Below, piece by piece: positions 1-6,861 of a DNA stretch of 7,899 bases. Source of the stretch: Pseudonocardia sp. GTDB lineage: Bacteria; Actinomycetota; Actinomycetes; Mycobacteriales; Pseudonocardiaceae. The notes under the pieces are model-generated. The model searched no databases. It was not told the DNA's origin and saw only the letters and a list, made by a program, of their open reading frames with translations. Each line of letters begins with the position of its first letter. The first letter of the stretch is position 1. Made by a program: the position numbers and the translations under genes. The DNA lies in the NCBI GenBank assembly GCA_030453005.1, contig JAKDLE010000105.1, positions 1 to 7,899 on the forward strand, read 5' to 3'.

Positions 1-1018
1 GGGCGCGCTCGGCTCGGGGACGCGCACGCTCCCGGACGCGCTGCTCGCCGCCGGACGTCCGGCGTGGCGCGAGGTGCACGGCTGGCTCGCCGCCCGGCTG
101 CAGGAGGAGCACGCGCCCTACGTGCTGCCGCCCGCCGGACTGGAGATGCGACTGCCGTTCGCCGTGGCCGACTACGTCGACTTCTTCGCCTGTGAACAGC
201 ACGCCGTCAACGCCTCGAAGATCTTCCGCGCCGCGAGCCCGGAGCTGGCGCCGAACTGGAAGCAGCTGCCCGTGGGCTACCACGGCCGCGCGGGCACCGT
301 GGTCGTCTCCGGTACGCCGGTCACCCGCCCGACCGGGCAGCGCGGCGAGGGCGACCTCGGCCCCACCGGTGCACTGGACGTCGAGTGCGAGCTGGGGTTC
401 GTGCTCGGCGGGTCGCCGGGCCCGGTGGCGATCGACGACGCGCTGGACCACGTCTTCGGCGTGGTGCTGCTCAACGACTGGTCCGCGCGCGACATCCAGG
501 CCTTCGAGTCGCGGCCGCTGGGGCCGCTGTTGGGCAAGTCGTTCGGCACGTCGATCTCCGCCTGGGTCACGCCGCTCGACGAGCTCGCCGCGGCCTGGGT
601 CGACCCGCCGCCGCGTGACCCCACCCCGCTGCCGTACCTGCTAGGCGCAGGCGACCGCGGCCTCGACATCGCGTGCGAGCTGACGATCAACGGCGAGACC
701 GTGTCCCGCCCACCGGCGATCGACCTGCACTGGACGGCCGCACAGCTCGTCACCCACCTGACGACCAACGGCTCCCCGCTGCGGGCGGGTGACCTGCTGG
801 GTTCCGGCACCCTCTCCGGTCCGCGGCGCGACCAGCGCGGCTGCCTGCTGGAGCTGTCGTGGGGCGGCACGGAGCCGGTGGCGCTGCGCGGCGGAGCGAC
901 CAGGACCTACCTGGAGGACGGCGACGAGGTCGTCATCTCCGCCACGGCGCCCGCCGTGGGCGGCGGGCGGCTGGAGCTCGGTGAGGTCCGCGGACGGGTG
1001 CAGCCCGCCCGCGGCTGA
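1..1018 (+). CDS. fahA: Fumarylacetoacetase, 5'-truncated by the window edge
   Basis: Hydrolyses 4-fumarylacetoacetate to fumarate and acetoacetate, the last step of tyrosine/homogentisate catabolism, in the cytosol. The frame is open from base 2, giving 338 codons before the TGA; the family is about 400 residues, so roughly 60-70 N-terminal residues (part of the SH3-like domain) lie outside. Matches to the animal enzyme, from memory: metal ligands in DYVDF (Asp at 179) and in LDVECEL (Glu at 383 and 389); the catalytic His of EQH just after DFFACEQ; GYHGR; NDWSARDIQ (metal Asp at 476, substrate Arg and Gln); LGKSFGTS (catalytic Lys at 536); GSGTLSGP; and the Glu of LLELSW. All catalytic positions I can place are present, so the enzyme should be active. 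An in-frame GTG at 74 is internal, because homologous sequence continues upstream of it. Upstream partners such as homogentisate dioxygenase cannot be seen. Confidence 0.95.
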   Translation, partial: GALGSGTRTLPDALLAAGRPAWREVHGWLAARLQEEHAPYVLPPAGLEMRLPFAVADYVDFFACEQHAVNASKIFRAASPELAPNWKQLPVGYHGRAGTVVVSGTPVTRPTGQRGEGDLGPTGALDVECELGFVLGGSPGPVAIDDALDHVFGVVLLNDWSARDIQAFESRPLGPLLGKSFGTSISAWVTPLDELAAAWVDPPPRDPTPLPYLLGAGDRGLDIACELTINGETVSRPPAIDLHWTAAQLVTHLTTNGSPLRAGDLLGSGTLSGPRRDQRGCLLELSWGGTEPVALRGGATRTYLEDGDEVVISATAPAVGGGRLELGEVRGRVQPARG

Positions 1019-1031
1019 CGCCCACACAACC

Positions 1032-1072
1032 GTCGCGTGCCCCGCACAGCCGATGCAACCGCTGTGCGCGAC
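1032..1072. terminator. Hairpin between convergent genes, probable bidirectional terminator
   Basis: A perfect 8-bp stem, CGCACAGC (1043-1050) with GCTGTGCG (1061-1068), has a 10-base loop. It can be extended by GTCG (1032-1035) pairing with CGAC (1069-1072) across a 7-base left-side bulge. It sits 13-24 bases from each of two converging stop codons (1018 and 1092), the expected place for a shared terminator. There is no T-run on either side, which is common for actinobacterial terminators but lowers certainty. Confidence 0.55.
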
Positions 1073-1091
1073 ACGGAACCGCTGCGCGGCG

Positions 1092-1370
1092 TCAGGCCGT
1101 GGCGGTGCGGACCGGGCAGCCCGCCACGTGCTCGGCGGGCATCCGCAACGGCCACTCGGCTCCGCACACCCGGCACAGGCGCGCGGCGCCCCGCTCGATC
1201 AGCGGGATGACCGGCGGGCCGCCGGTCAGTGCGGACGTGGCGAAGGTGTAGATGCTCAGCTCGGTGTCGGTCATCTCGGCGCGCGGCTTGTCCACCAGCT
1301 CCCGGATGCGGACGAGCGCGTAGCGCGCCCATACATCGGTGGTGAGGGGGCCATCAGGCACCACGAACAC
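1092..1370 (-). CDS. Small protein with C-terminal CCHC zinc-binding motif, function unknown
   Basis: A 92-residue protein of a family I do not recognise by name. The C-terminal third carries Cys66-x2-Cys69-x11-His81-x3-Cys85, a good zinc knuckle with spacing like C2HC or UBZ4-type fingers. The N-terminal part (about residues 10-60) looks mostly helical, with a charged stretch around RIRELVDKPRAEMTDTE. There is no signal peptide or membrane segment, so it should be cytosolic. The GTG start is chosen because a perfect GGAGG lies 5 bases upstream; two further in-frame GTGs at codons 3 and 4 are too far from it. The same frame stays open upstream to 1967, but that part is antisense or shadow of the thioesterase gene. 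It is read alone, 113 bases behind the thioesterase stop. The motif could bind nucleic acid or protein, or be purely structural; nothing here decides between these. Confidence 0.75.
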   Translation of the reverse strand: MFVVPDGPLTTDVWARYALVRIRELVDKPRAEMTDTELSIYTFATSALTGGPPVIPLIERGAARLCRVCGAEWPLRMPAEHVAGCPVRTATA

Positions 1371-1375
1371 GAGAA

Positions 1376-1380
1376 CCTCC
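1376..1380 (-). promoter_or_regulatory. Shine-Dalgarno site fixing the zinc-protein start
   Basis: The reverse complement reads GGAGG, 5 bases before the GTG at 1370. It is among the best ribosome binding sites in the window and decides the start among three in-frame GTG codons. Confidence 0.7.
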
Positions 1381-1455
1381 GAGCGTCGGCGGGGGTGGGA
1401 CAACGACGATGATGCCCGGTCGCAACCCCCGCGCGTGGCACGAATTGAGACGCTG

Positions 1456-1472
1456 CCGAGCTTGTCGCTCGG
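1456..1472 (-). terminator. Short hairpin behind the thioesterase gene, possible terminator
   Basis: CCGAGC (1456-1461) and GCTCGG (1467-1472) form a perfect 6-bp stem with a 5-base loop, 11 bases past the thioesterase stop. No clear T-run follows on the minus strand (the next bases read CAGCGTCTCAATTCG). The remaining bases of the 1371-1483 gap show no promoter I would defend for the downstream zinc-protein gene. Confidence 0.4.
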
Positions 1473-1483
1473 GGTGACCTCCG

Positions 1484-1897
1484 TCAGAGCGGAAGCAGCG
1501 GGGCGGGCTCGCCCAGGGCGTCGACGATCAGCGGGGGGATCTCCCGCTTGCCCGACCCGTCGACGGCGATGACGACGTAGACGGTGCGCCCCGCGCAGGT
1601 GACCTCGGGCCCGCGGCGGACCTCGAAGTCCAGCGCGAAGCTGGTCCGGCCGAGGCGCGCGGTGGACACGGCGACGTCCACCTCGTCCGCGAAGCCCACG
1701 CCGACCTTCCAGTCGATCTCGGAGCGGACGAGCTGCACGTCGTGCCCGGAGTCCAGCATCGCGGCGTAGTCCAGGCCGCGGTGGGCGAGGAACGCCGTCA
1801 TCGCGTCGTCGAACCAGGCCAGGTACCAGGAGTTGAACACGACGCCCTGTGCATCGACCTCGAGGTACCGGACCCGGTGGTGATGGGTGAACGTCAT
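1484..1897 (-). CDS. Hotdog-fold acyl-CoA thioesterase (4HBT/YbgC-FadM type)
   Basis: A 137-residue single-domain hotdog thioesterase, the usual length for the 4-hydroxybenzoyl-CoA thioesterase (4HBT) group. Such enzymes hydrolyse an acyl-CoA to free acid and CoA in the cytosol. The N-terminal signature is plain: VRYLEVDAQGVVFNSWYL, with Asp15 at the 4HBT catalytic-aspartate position, followed by a helix (LAWFDDAMTAFLAHRG) and the DWKVGVGFADEVDV strand region. ATG at 1897 is chosen because the family match begins there; a TAGG that overlaps the stop of the upstream gene lies 7 bases before it and can act as a weak Shine-Dalgarno. The gene starts 8 bases after the merR stop, so the two are very likely one transcript, pointing away from fadAB. 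The substrate cannot be read from sequence; long- or medium-chain acyl-CoA fits the neighbourhood. Confidence 0.88.
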   Translation of the reverse strand: MTFTHHHRVRYLEVDAQGVVFNSWYLAWFDDAMTAFLAHRGLDYAAMLDSGHDVQLVRSEIDWKVGVGFADEVDVAVSTARLGRTSFALDFEVRRGPEVTCAGRTVYVVIAVDGSGKREIPPLIVDALGEPAPLLPL

Positions 1898-1905
1898 GCG
1901 CGAAC

Positions 1906-2610
1906 CTAGCCGACCCGTTCGCGGATGGCGCGGTTGACCGCGCGGCCGAACGCGGTGACGACACCACGCACCGTGATCGGCTTGAGCTGCGACATCGCCT
2001 CCGCGAGCCGCGTGCGTTCCTCGGCGGGGCGGCCGCGGTCGCGGTAGGGCTGCAGCACCTCGTCCTGGAACATCTTCATCAGATCCTCGGCGAGGGCCGT
2101 CGTGTGCTGCTCGATGAGGTCGTGCGCGCCGCGCCAGAAGTCGACCGGCAGTCCGGACTCGATCACGGCGAGGCCGCCGCCGAGGGTGCCCGCCCCGTGC
2201 AGGCGTACCCGGTCGTGGTCGAGCAGGTCGACGACACCGAGCCCGACCAGCGCGTCGACGTCGTCGTCGTGCAGCGGACGGCCTGCGCGCCGCTCCAGCT
2301 CGGGGCGGTCGATCTCCTCGATCTGCTCGGGCACCCACGGGGTCAGCAGGGCCCGCTGCAGCGCGAGCTCGGCCGCCCCGGCCGAGTGCGGCAGACGTTC
2401 CAGGTGGCCCTCGATCGCGGCGAGGGTGAAACCGAGGGCCGAGAGCTCACTGACCAGCTCGAGGCGGGCGAGGTGGTCGGGTCCGTAGAGCCCGGTGCGC
2501 CCGCGGAGGGTGGGGGGCGGAAGCAGCCCACGGCCCGACCAGAAGCGGATGGTGCGGACGGTCACACCGCTGCGCTCCGCCAGCTCGTCGATGGTCAGCT
2601 CGCCTGTCAT
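1906..2610 (-). CDS. MerR-family transcriptional regulator, probable controller of fadAB
   Basis: A 234-residue regulator from ATG at 2610 (237 if GTG at 2619 is used). Residues 5-24 form a MerR helix-turn-helix (LTIDELAERSGVTVRTIRFW), followed by GRGLLPP and the wing region GRTGLYGPDHLARLELV, then the helical part of the domain to about residue 70. The remaining 160 residues are a larger effector domain than in small metal-sensing MerR proteins, and I do not recognise it. The protein has no cysteine, which argues against metal or thiol sensing and for an organic ligand. It is transcribed divergently from the thiolase across a 58-base gap with an inverted repeat, and is followed 8 bases later by a thioesterase gene. 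Control of fatty-acid oxidation with an acyl-CoA-like ligand is inferred from this context. No Shine-Dalgarno precedes either start; a TACGGT 7 bases before the ATG suggests a leaderless mRNA. Confidence 0.9.
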   Translation of the reverse strand: MTGELTIDELAERSGVTVRTIRFWSGRGLLPPPTLRGRTGLYGPDHLARLELVSELSALGFTLAAIEGHLERLPHSAGAAELALQRALLTPWVPEQIEEIDRPELERRAGRPLHDDDVDALVGLGVVDLLDHDRVRLHGAGTLGGGLAVIESGLPVDFWRGAHDLIEQHTTALAEDLMKMFQDEVLQPYRDRGRPAEERTRLAEAMSQLKPITVRGVVTAFGRAVNRAIRERVG

Positions 2611-2617
2611 GGGAGGC

Positions 2618-2646
2618 ACCGTACGCCGAACCTTGACCTATGTGAC
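2618..2646 (-). promoter_or_regulatory. Predicted merR promoter, leaderless type
   Basis: On the minus strand, TACGGT (2623-2618) fits the actinobacterial -10 form TAnnnT and ends 7 bases before the merR ATG. With a 17-base spacer the -35 would be GTCACA (2646-2641), four of six matching TTGACA. This -35 is inside the left half of the inverted repeat, so a protein bound there would affect merR itself. No Shine-Dalgarno is present, in line with transcription starting at or near the ATG. Prediction only. Confidence 0.4.
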
Positions 2647-2662
2647 AGTGCTGCTGTAACAA
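2633..2662 (+). promoter_or_regulatory. Predicted fadAB promoter, leaderless type
   Basis: TTGACC (2633-2638) is a five-of-six match to the -35 consensus. Two -10 registers are possible: TGTAAC (2655-2660, 16-base spacer) and TAACAA (2657-2662, 18-base spacer). Either puts the transcription start at about 2667-2669, on the thiolase ATG at 2669. The bases before this ATG contain no Shine-Dalgarno, so the message is probably leaderless. The inverted repeat lies almost exactly between the -35 and -10, the usual position of MerR operators. Confidence 0.5.
2641..2661. promoter_or_regulatory. Inverted repeat, candidate MerR operator
   Basis: TGTGACAG (2641-2648) and CTGTAACA (2654-2661) are inverted repeats matching at 7 of 8 positions, separated by TGCTG. 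The repeat lies in the divergent gap between merR and the thiolase gene, inside the spacer of the predicted fadAB promoter and over the predicted -35 of merR. I noticed no second copy elsewhere in the window. The binding protein is inferred to be the adjacent MerR regulator. Confidence 0.6.
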
Positions 2663-2668
2663 AGACAT

Positions 2669-3913
2669 ATGGCAGTGACAACCGGGATACCTGACGCTTA
2701 TGTCTACGACGCCGTCCGCACACCGCGTGGTCGAGGCAAGGCCTCGGGCTCGCTCCACGAGGTCAAGCCCGTCACGCTGGTCACCGGCCTCATCGACGAG
2801 CTCCGCGCCCGCCACCCCGAGCTCGACACGAACACGATCGACGACGTCGTGCTCGGTGTCGTCTCCCCGCTCGGGGACCAGGGCGGTGACATCGCCAAGA
2901 CCGCCGCCATCGCCGCGGGCCTGCCCGACACCGTGGCGGGCATGCAGCTCAACCGCTTCTGCGCGTCGGGGCTGGAGGCTGTCAACACCGCCGCCCAGAA
3001 GGTGCGCTCGGGGATGGAGGAGATGGTCCTCGCCGGCGGCGTCGAGGCCATGTCGCGCGTGCCGATGGGCTCCGACGGTGGCGCCTGGGCCATGGACCCC
3101 GACACCAGCTACGAGACCGGCTTCGTGCCCCAGGGCATCGGCGCCGACCTGATCGCGACGCTGGAGGGCTTCAGTCGCACCGACGTCGACACGTTCGCCG
3201 TGGAGTCGCAGACCCGCGCGGCCAAGGCGTGGGCCAACGGCTACTTCTCGAAGTCGGTCGTGCCGGTGCTCGACCGCAACGGGATGACCATCCTGGACCG
3301 CGACGAGCACGTCCGCGGTGGGGCCACGCTGGAGAGCCTGGCCGGGCTCAAGCCGTCGTTCGAGATGTTGGGCGAGGCTGGCGGGTTCGACGCCGTGGCG
3401 CTGCAGCGCTACCACTGGGTCGAGAAGATCGACCACGTGCACCATGCAGGCAACAGCTCCGGCATCGTCGACGGCGCCGCGCTCACGCTGATCGGCACCC
3501 GCGCGGCGGGCGAGGCCGCGAACATGCGCCCCCGCGCGCGCATCGTCGCCACCGCGCTGTCCGGCGCCGACCCGACGATCATGTTGACCGGGCCCGCGCC
3601 CGCGTCGCGCAAGGCGCTGGCCAAGGCGGGCCTTTCGGTCGACGACATCGACCTGTTCGAGATCAACGAGGCGTTCGCCGCCGTCGCGCTGCGGTACATG
3701 CGCGACATGGGCATCAGCCACGAGAAGACCAACGTCAACGGCGGTGCGATCGCGATGGGGCACCCGCTGGGCGCCACCGGGGCGATGATCCTCGGCACGC
3801 TGATCGACGAGCTGGAGCGGCGCGAGCTGCGGTACGGCCTCGCCACGCTGTGCGTCGGCGGCGGCATGGGAATCGCGACTGTGATCGAACGAGTGGCTGC
3901 GGAGCGTGTCTGA
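2669..3913 (+). CDS. fadA: Acetyl-CoA acyltransferase (beta-oxidation thiolase)
   Basis: A 414-residue thiolase, which splits 3-ketoacyl-CoA with CoA into acetyl-CoA and a shortened acyl-CoA, the last step of beta-oxidation, in the cytosol. The N-terminal signature is [11 protein letters not shown]. The nucleophilic Cys98 sits in [13 protein letters not shown]. The second half carries NEAFA, then [15 protein letters not shown] with catalytic His365, and CVGGGMG with catalytic Cys395, so all three catalytic residues are intact. The length is typical. ATG at 2669 fits the family start and the predicted promoter; no Shine-Dalgarno is present. The first codons (including ATA, CCT, GCT and TAT) are richer in A/T than the rest of the gene, as often seen at efficient start regions. 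The fadB start follows 3 bases after the stop, so the two are cotranscribed. The products should form an alpha2beta2-type beta-oxidation complex, as in mycobacterial FadA-FadB. A biosynthetic acetoacetyl-CoA thiolase is less likely given the partner. Confidence 0.95.
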   Translation: MAVTTGIPDAYVYDAVRTPRGRGKASGSLHEVKPVTLVTGLIDELRARHPELDTNTIDDVVLGVVSPLGDQGGDIAKTAAIAAGLPDTVAGMQLNRFCASGLEAVNTAAQKVRSGMEEMVLAGGVEAMSRVPMGSDGGAWAMDPDTSYETGFVPQGIGADLIATLEGFSRTDVDTFAVESQTRAAKAWANGYFSKSVVPVLDRNGMTILDRDEHVRGGATLESLAGLKPSFEMLGEAGGFDAVALQRYHWVEKIDHVHHAGNSSGIVDGAALTLIGTRAAGEAANMRPRARIVATALSGADPTIMLTGPAPASRKALAKAGLSVDDIDLFEINEAFAAVALRYMRDMGISHEKTNVNGGAIAMGHPLGATGAMILGTLIDELERRELRYGLATLCVGGGMGIATVIERVAAERV

Positions 3914-3916
3914 GAT

Positions 3917-6097
3917 ATGAGTGAGAAGAAGGCAGTGCGCTGGGACAAGGGCGCCGACGGCATCGTCGTCGTCACCCTGGACGACCCGGATCGCAGTGCG
4001 AACACGATGAACGAGCGGTTCGGCTCGGCGTTCGACGAGTGCGTCAGCGCGCTCGTCGCGGACCGGGAGAATATCGTCGGGGTCATCCTCACCTCGGCCA
4101 AGAAGACGTTCTTCGCAGGCGGCGACCTCGACTCGCTGAGCAAGGCCACACCGGCCGACGCGCCGAGGTTCTACGAGCAGTCCATGGCGATCAAGACCGT
4201 GCTGCGCCGCCTGGAGACGCTCGGCCGCCCGGTCGTCGCGGCCATGAACGGCACCGCGCTCGGCGGCGGCCTGGAGATCGGGCTGGCCTGCCACCACCGC
4301 ATCGGGCTCGACGCCAAGGGCGTCGTCTACGGCCTGCCCGAGGTGACGCTGGGCCTGCTGCCCGGCGGTGGCGGCGTCGTGCGCATCACGCGCATGCTCG
4401 GCATCGCCGACGGCTTCATGAAGGTCCTCGCGCAGGGCCAGCGGCACAAGCCGGCCGCGGCGCTCGAGGTCGGCATCATCGACGAGCTGGCCTCCACCCC
4501 CGAGGAGATGCTCGACCAGGCACGGGCCTGGATCGCGGCCGTGGGCGGGCCGGGTAAGGAGCCTGTGAAGCAGCCGTGGGACGAGCCCGGCTTCAAGATC
4601 CCCGGTGGCACCCCGTCGTCGCCGAAGCTCGCGGCGTTCCTGCCCGCGTTCCCGGCGAACCTGCGCAAGCAGATCAAGGGCGCGCCCATGCCTGCGCCGC
4701 GCAACATCCTGGCTGCAGCCGTCGAGGGCACGCAGGTCGACATCGACGCGGCGTTCCGCATCGAGGCCCGCTACTTCGTCGAGCTGGTCACCGGTCAGGT
4801 CTCGAAGAACATGACCAAGGCGTTCTTCTACGATCTGCAGCACATCAACGGCGGCGGCTCGCGACCCGACGGCGTCCCGACGTACACGCCCACCAAGGTC
4901 GCGGTGCTCGGCGCCGGGATGATGGGCGCGGGCATCGCCTACACCTGTGCGCTCTCGGGCTGGGAGGTCGTGCTCAAGGACGTCAGCCAGGAGGCGGCCG
5001 ACAAGGGCAAGGCCTACTCGCAGACGCTGGTCGAGAAGGGCGTCAAGCGCGGCAAGACCACGCAGGAGAAGGGCGACGCCCTGCTCGGGCGGATCACCGC
5101 CACCGACGACTACGCCGACCTCGCGGGGTGTGACCTCGTCATCGAGGCGGTGTTCGAGTCGGTCGCGCTCAAGCAGGAGGTGTTCCGCGAGGCCGCCAAG
5201 GTGATCAGGCCGGACGCGCTGCTGTGCTCCAACACCTCGACGCTGCCGATCACCGAGCTGGCCGCAGGCGTCGACCGGCCTGCCGACTTCGTCGGCCTGC
5301 ACTTCTTCTCACCGGTCGACAAGATGCCGCTCGTGGAGATCATCCGTGGCGAGCGGACGTCCGACGCCACGCTGGCCAAGGCGTTCGACGTGACGATCGG
5401 GATGAAGAAGACCCCGATCGTGGTCAACGACAGCCGCGGGTTCTTCACCTCGCGGGTGATCGGCACGTTCCTCAACGAGGGCGTCGCGATGATCGCCGAG
5501 GGCATCGACCCGCAGACGATCGAGCAGGCCTCCGCGCAGGCGGGCTACCCCGCGCCCGTCCTGCAGCTGATGGACGAGCTCACGCTCACGCTGCCGCGCA
5601 AGATCCGGCAGGAGACGCGGGCGGCCGTCGAGGCGTCCGGCGGCACGTGGGAGGCGCACCCGGCCGACGCGGTCATCGACCGGCTCGTCGACGAGTTCGG
5701 CCGCTTGGGCAAGTCGTCCGGCGCCGGGTTCTACGACTACGCCGACGGCAGGCGGACCGGGCTGTGGCCCGGTCTCCGCGAGCAGCTCGGGGCGACGAAC
5801 CACGACGTCGACCTGCACGAGCTGTCCGAGCGGATGCTGTTCGTCGAGGCGATCGAGACGCAGAAGTGCTTCGACGAGGGCGTGCTCACCAGCGTGCCGG
5901 ACGCGAACATCGGCTCGATCTTCGGCATCGGCTTCCCGGCCTGGACCGGCGGCGTCGTGCAGTACATCGAGGGCTACCCCGGCGGCCCCGCCGGCTTCGT
6001 GGCCCGCGCCGACGAGTTCGCGCGCAAGTTCGGTGCGCGCTTCGAGGTGCCCGCGAGCCTGCGCGAGCGCGCCGGTTCGGTGACCGCCGCGGCGTAG
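3917..6097 (+). CDS. fadB: Beta-oxidation multifunctional enzyme: enoyl-CoA hydratase / 3-hydroxyacyl-CoA dehydrogenase
   Basis: A 726-residue fusion that hydrates enoyl-CoA and oxidises the 3-hydroxyacyl-CoA with NAD. Residues 1 to about 300 are a crotonase domain: the oxyanion-hole strand FFAGGDL (65-71), [14 protein letters not shown] with catalytic Glu120, and [14 protein letters not shown] with catalytic Glu142, the two glutamates of true hydratases. Residues about 325-510 are the NAD-binding dehydrogenase domain: GAGMMG (332-337), SNTSTLPI, the catalytic pair His462 (GLHFFSP) and Glu474, and NDSRGFF. Two C-terminal helical domains follow; the last carries [15 protein letters not shown]. 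One oddity: the dehydrogenase signature has Asn or Thr before Arg (GFxxNR); here it reads GFFTSR, with Ser512. I believe this is shared by many actinobacterial and FadJ-like enzymes rather than damage. A GGAG 12 bases upstream of the ATG, inside fadA, may help initiation; otherwise translation is coupled to fadA. Confidence 0.96.
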   Translation: MSEKKAVRWDKGADGIVVVTLDDPDRSANTMNERFGSAFDECVSALVADRENIVGVILTSAKKTFFAGGDLDSLSKATPADAPRFYEQSMAIKTVLRRLETLGRPVVAAMNGTALGGGLEIGLACHHRIGLDAKGVVYGLPEVTLGLLPGGGGVVRITRMLGIADGFMKVLAQGQRHKPAAALEVGIIDELASTPEEMLDQARAWIAAVGGPGKEPVKQPWDEPGFKIPGGTPSSPKLAAFLPAFPANLRKQIKGAPMPAPRNILAAAVEGTQVDIDAAFRIEARYFVELVTGQVSKNMTKAFFYDLQHINGGGSRPDGVPTYTPTKVAVLGAGMMGAGIAYTCALSGWEVVLKDVSQEAADKGKAYSQTLVEKGVKRGKTTQEKGDALLGRITATDDYADLAGCDLVIEAVFESVALKQEVFREAAKVIRPDALLCSNTSTLPITELAAGVDRPADFVGLHFFSPVDKMPLVEIIRGERTSDATLAKAFDVTIGMKKTPIVVNDSRGFFTSRVIGTFLNEGVAMIAEGIDPQTIEQASAQAGYPAPVLQLMDELTLTLPRKIRQETRAAVEASGGTWEAHPADAVIDRLVDEFGRLGKSSGAGFYDYADGRRTGLWPGLREQLGATNHDVDLHELSERMLFVEAIETQKCFDEGVLTSVPDANIGSIFGIGFPAWTGGVVQYIEGYPGGPAGFVARADEFARKFGARFEVPASLRERAGSVTAAA

Positions 6098-6115
6098 GAC
6101 CCGGCCCTCCGGTCC
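6097..6115. terminator. Weak hairpin after fadB, possible terminator
   Basis: GGACC (6097-6101) pairs with GGTCC (6111-6115) around a 9-base loop, starting at the last base of the fadB stop. The 31-base gap between the converging fadB and SGNH-hydrolase genes contains nothing better. The stem is short and lacks a T-run, so this is only a weak candidate. Confidence 0.22.
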
Positions 6116-6128
6116 CCGCCGTCGTTGG

Positions 6129-6818
6129 TCAGAGGGCCCGGCGGATCGCCTCCTCGAAGACCTCGGCCATGCCCGCGTAACCGCGTTCGTTGGGGTGGAA
6201 GTGGTCCTCGGCGAGCTTGCCGCCCCAGTGGCGGGTGCGGGGGTCGCGCAGGTCGGCGAGCACGAGCCCGCGCTCGGCCACCGCGTCGTCGATGATCCGG
6301 TTGACGTCGAGCGCCGTGGCGTGGGTGCCGGGCTGGTTGCCCACGACGGCGCCGGGGGGCAGGCCGCGCAGCAGCTCGGCGAGGTCGGTGTTCAGGTGCG
6401 GGCGCAGCCGCGGGTTGACCATGTCGTTGGAGCCGATGAGCAGCGTGACCAGGTCGGGCCGCGCGTCGAGTGAGTGGAGCGCCGCGAGTTGGCGGTCGAG
6501 CACGTCGCGCACGCGTCCCCCGGCGATCGCGAGGTTGACGACCCGCCAGCCCGGCAACCGCCCGGCCACCTGACCCACCCAGCCGCGGTCGTACGCGCCC
6601 GCACCGATGCCCTGGGTCATCGAGTCGCCCAACGCCACCCACAGCGGTCCGGTTGCCGCGAGCGCCGCGTCGTTGTGCCTGCGCCACGCCGCGGCGTACG
6701 GCGCCACCTGATCCTGCACCGTGCGGACGCCGGGCAGCAGCCGGGCGGCCAGCGCCAGCAACCGGCCCGGCGGCCGGTTGCTGAGGTTGCAGTAGTCGAG
6801 ACCCACGCGATCAGTCAA
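6129..6818 (-). CDS. SGNH/GDSL-family hydrolase (lipase/esterase-like)
   Basis: A 229-residue SGNH hydrolase with all four conserved blocks in order. Block I is VALGDSMTQG (nucleophile Ser66), block II is NLAIAGGRVRD (oxyanion Gly about 100), block III is LLIGSNDM (Asn131), and block V is EDHFHPNERGY (catalytic Asp205 and His208). Such enzymes hydrolyse esters of lipids, acetylated sugars or other small substrates; the real substrate cannot be read here. There is no signal peptide, so it should be cytosolic, unlike secreted GDSL lipases. The start is uncertain. TTG at 6818 has an AGGCGA a few bases upstream; GTG at 6806 (codon 5) is an alternative. The N-terminal 55 residues before block I are longer than the minimum fold but typical of actinobacterial members. 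It converges on fadB with a 31-base gap and is probably regulated separately. A DUF1330-like remnant lies just upstream on the same strand. Confidence 0.9.
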   Translation of the reverse strand: MTDRVGLDYCNLSNRPPGRLLALAARLLPGVRTVQDQVAPYAAAWRRHNDAALAATGPLWVALGDSMTQGIGAGAYDRGWVGQVAGRLPGWRVVNLAIAGGRVRDVLDRQLAALHSLDARPDLVTLLIGSNDMVNPRLRPHLNTDLAELLRGLPPGAVVGNQPGTHATALDVNRIIDDAVAERGLVLADLRDPRTRHWGGKLAEDHFHPNERGYAGMAEVFEEAIRRAL

Positions 6819-6827
6819 GCAGGTCGC

Positions 6828-6842
6828 CTGAGAGCCTCTCAG
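6828..6842. repeat. 15-bp palindrome upstream of the SGNH hydrolase
   Basis: CTGAGAG-C-CTCTCAG is a perfect 7-1-7 palindrome, 9 bases before the TTG start of the SGNH hydrolase and 19 bases past the stop of the DUF1330-like remnant. With one central base it suits a dimeric DNA-binding protein better than an RNA hairpin, although CTGAG/CTCAG with a 5-base loop is possible. No regulator gene adjoins it. Confidence 0.4.
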
Positions 6843-6861
6843 CTCGCCGTCGCAGTCTGGG

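Noticed and set aside
277..870. Long minus-strand open frame inside fahA
   Set aside because: It is antisense to a clear fumarylacetoacetase, has Ser/Pro/Arg-rich composition with no motif, and no ribosome binding site was noticed.
1420..1425. TTGCGA on the minus strand as a -35 for the zinc-protein gene
   Set aside because: No acceptable -10 is found at 16-19 bases from it, so a promoter call would be guesswork.
1371..1967. N-terminal extension of the zinc-protein frame and of the thioesterase frame (up to 2338)
   Set aside because: Both extensions run through neighbouring genes in another frame and read as Arg/Ala-rich shadow. The family matches and ribosome binding sites place the starts at 1370 and 1897.
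2447..5302. A 951-codon open frame on the minus strand opposite fadA and fadB
   Set aside because: It is antisense to two genes with intact catalytic motifs, and its product is rich in Arg, Asp, His and Val repeats of the kind that read-through of GC-rich codons produces. No domain is recognisable.
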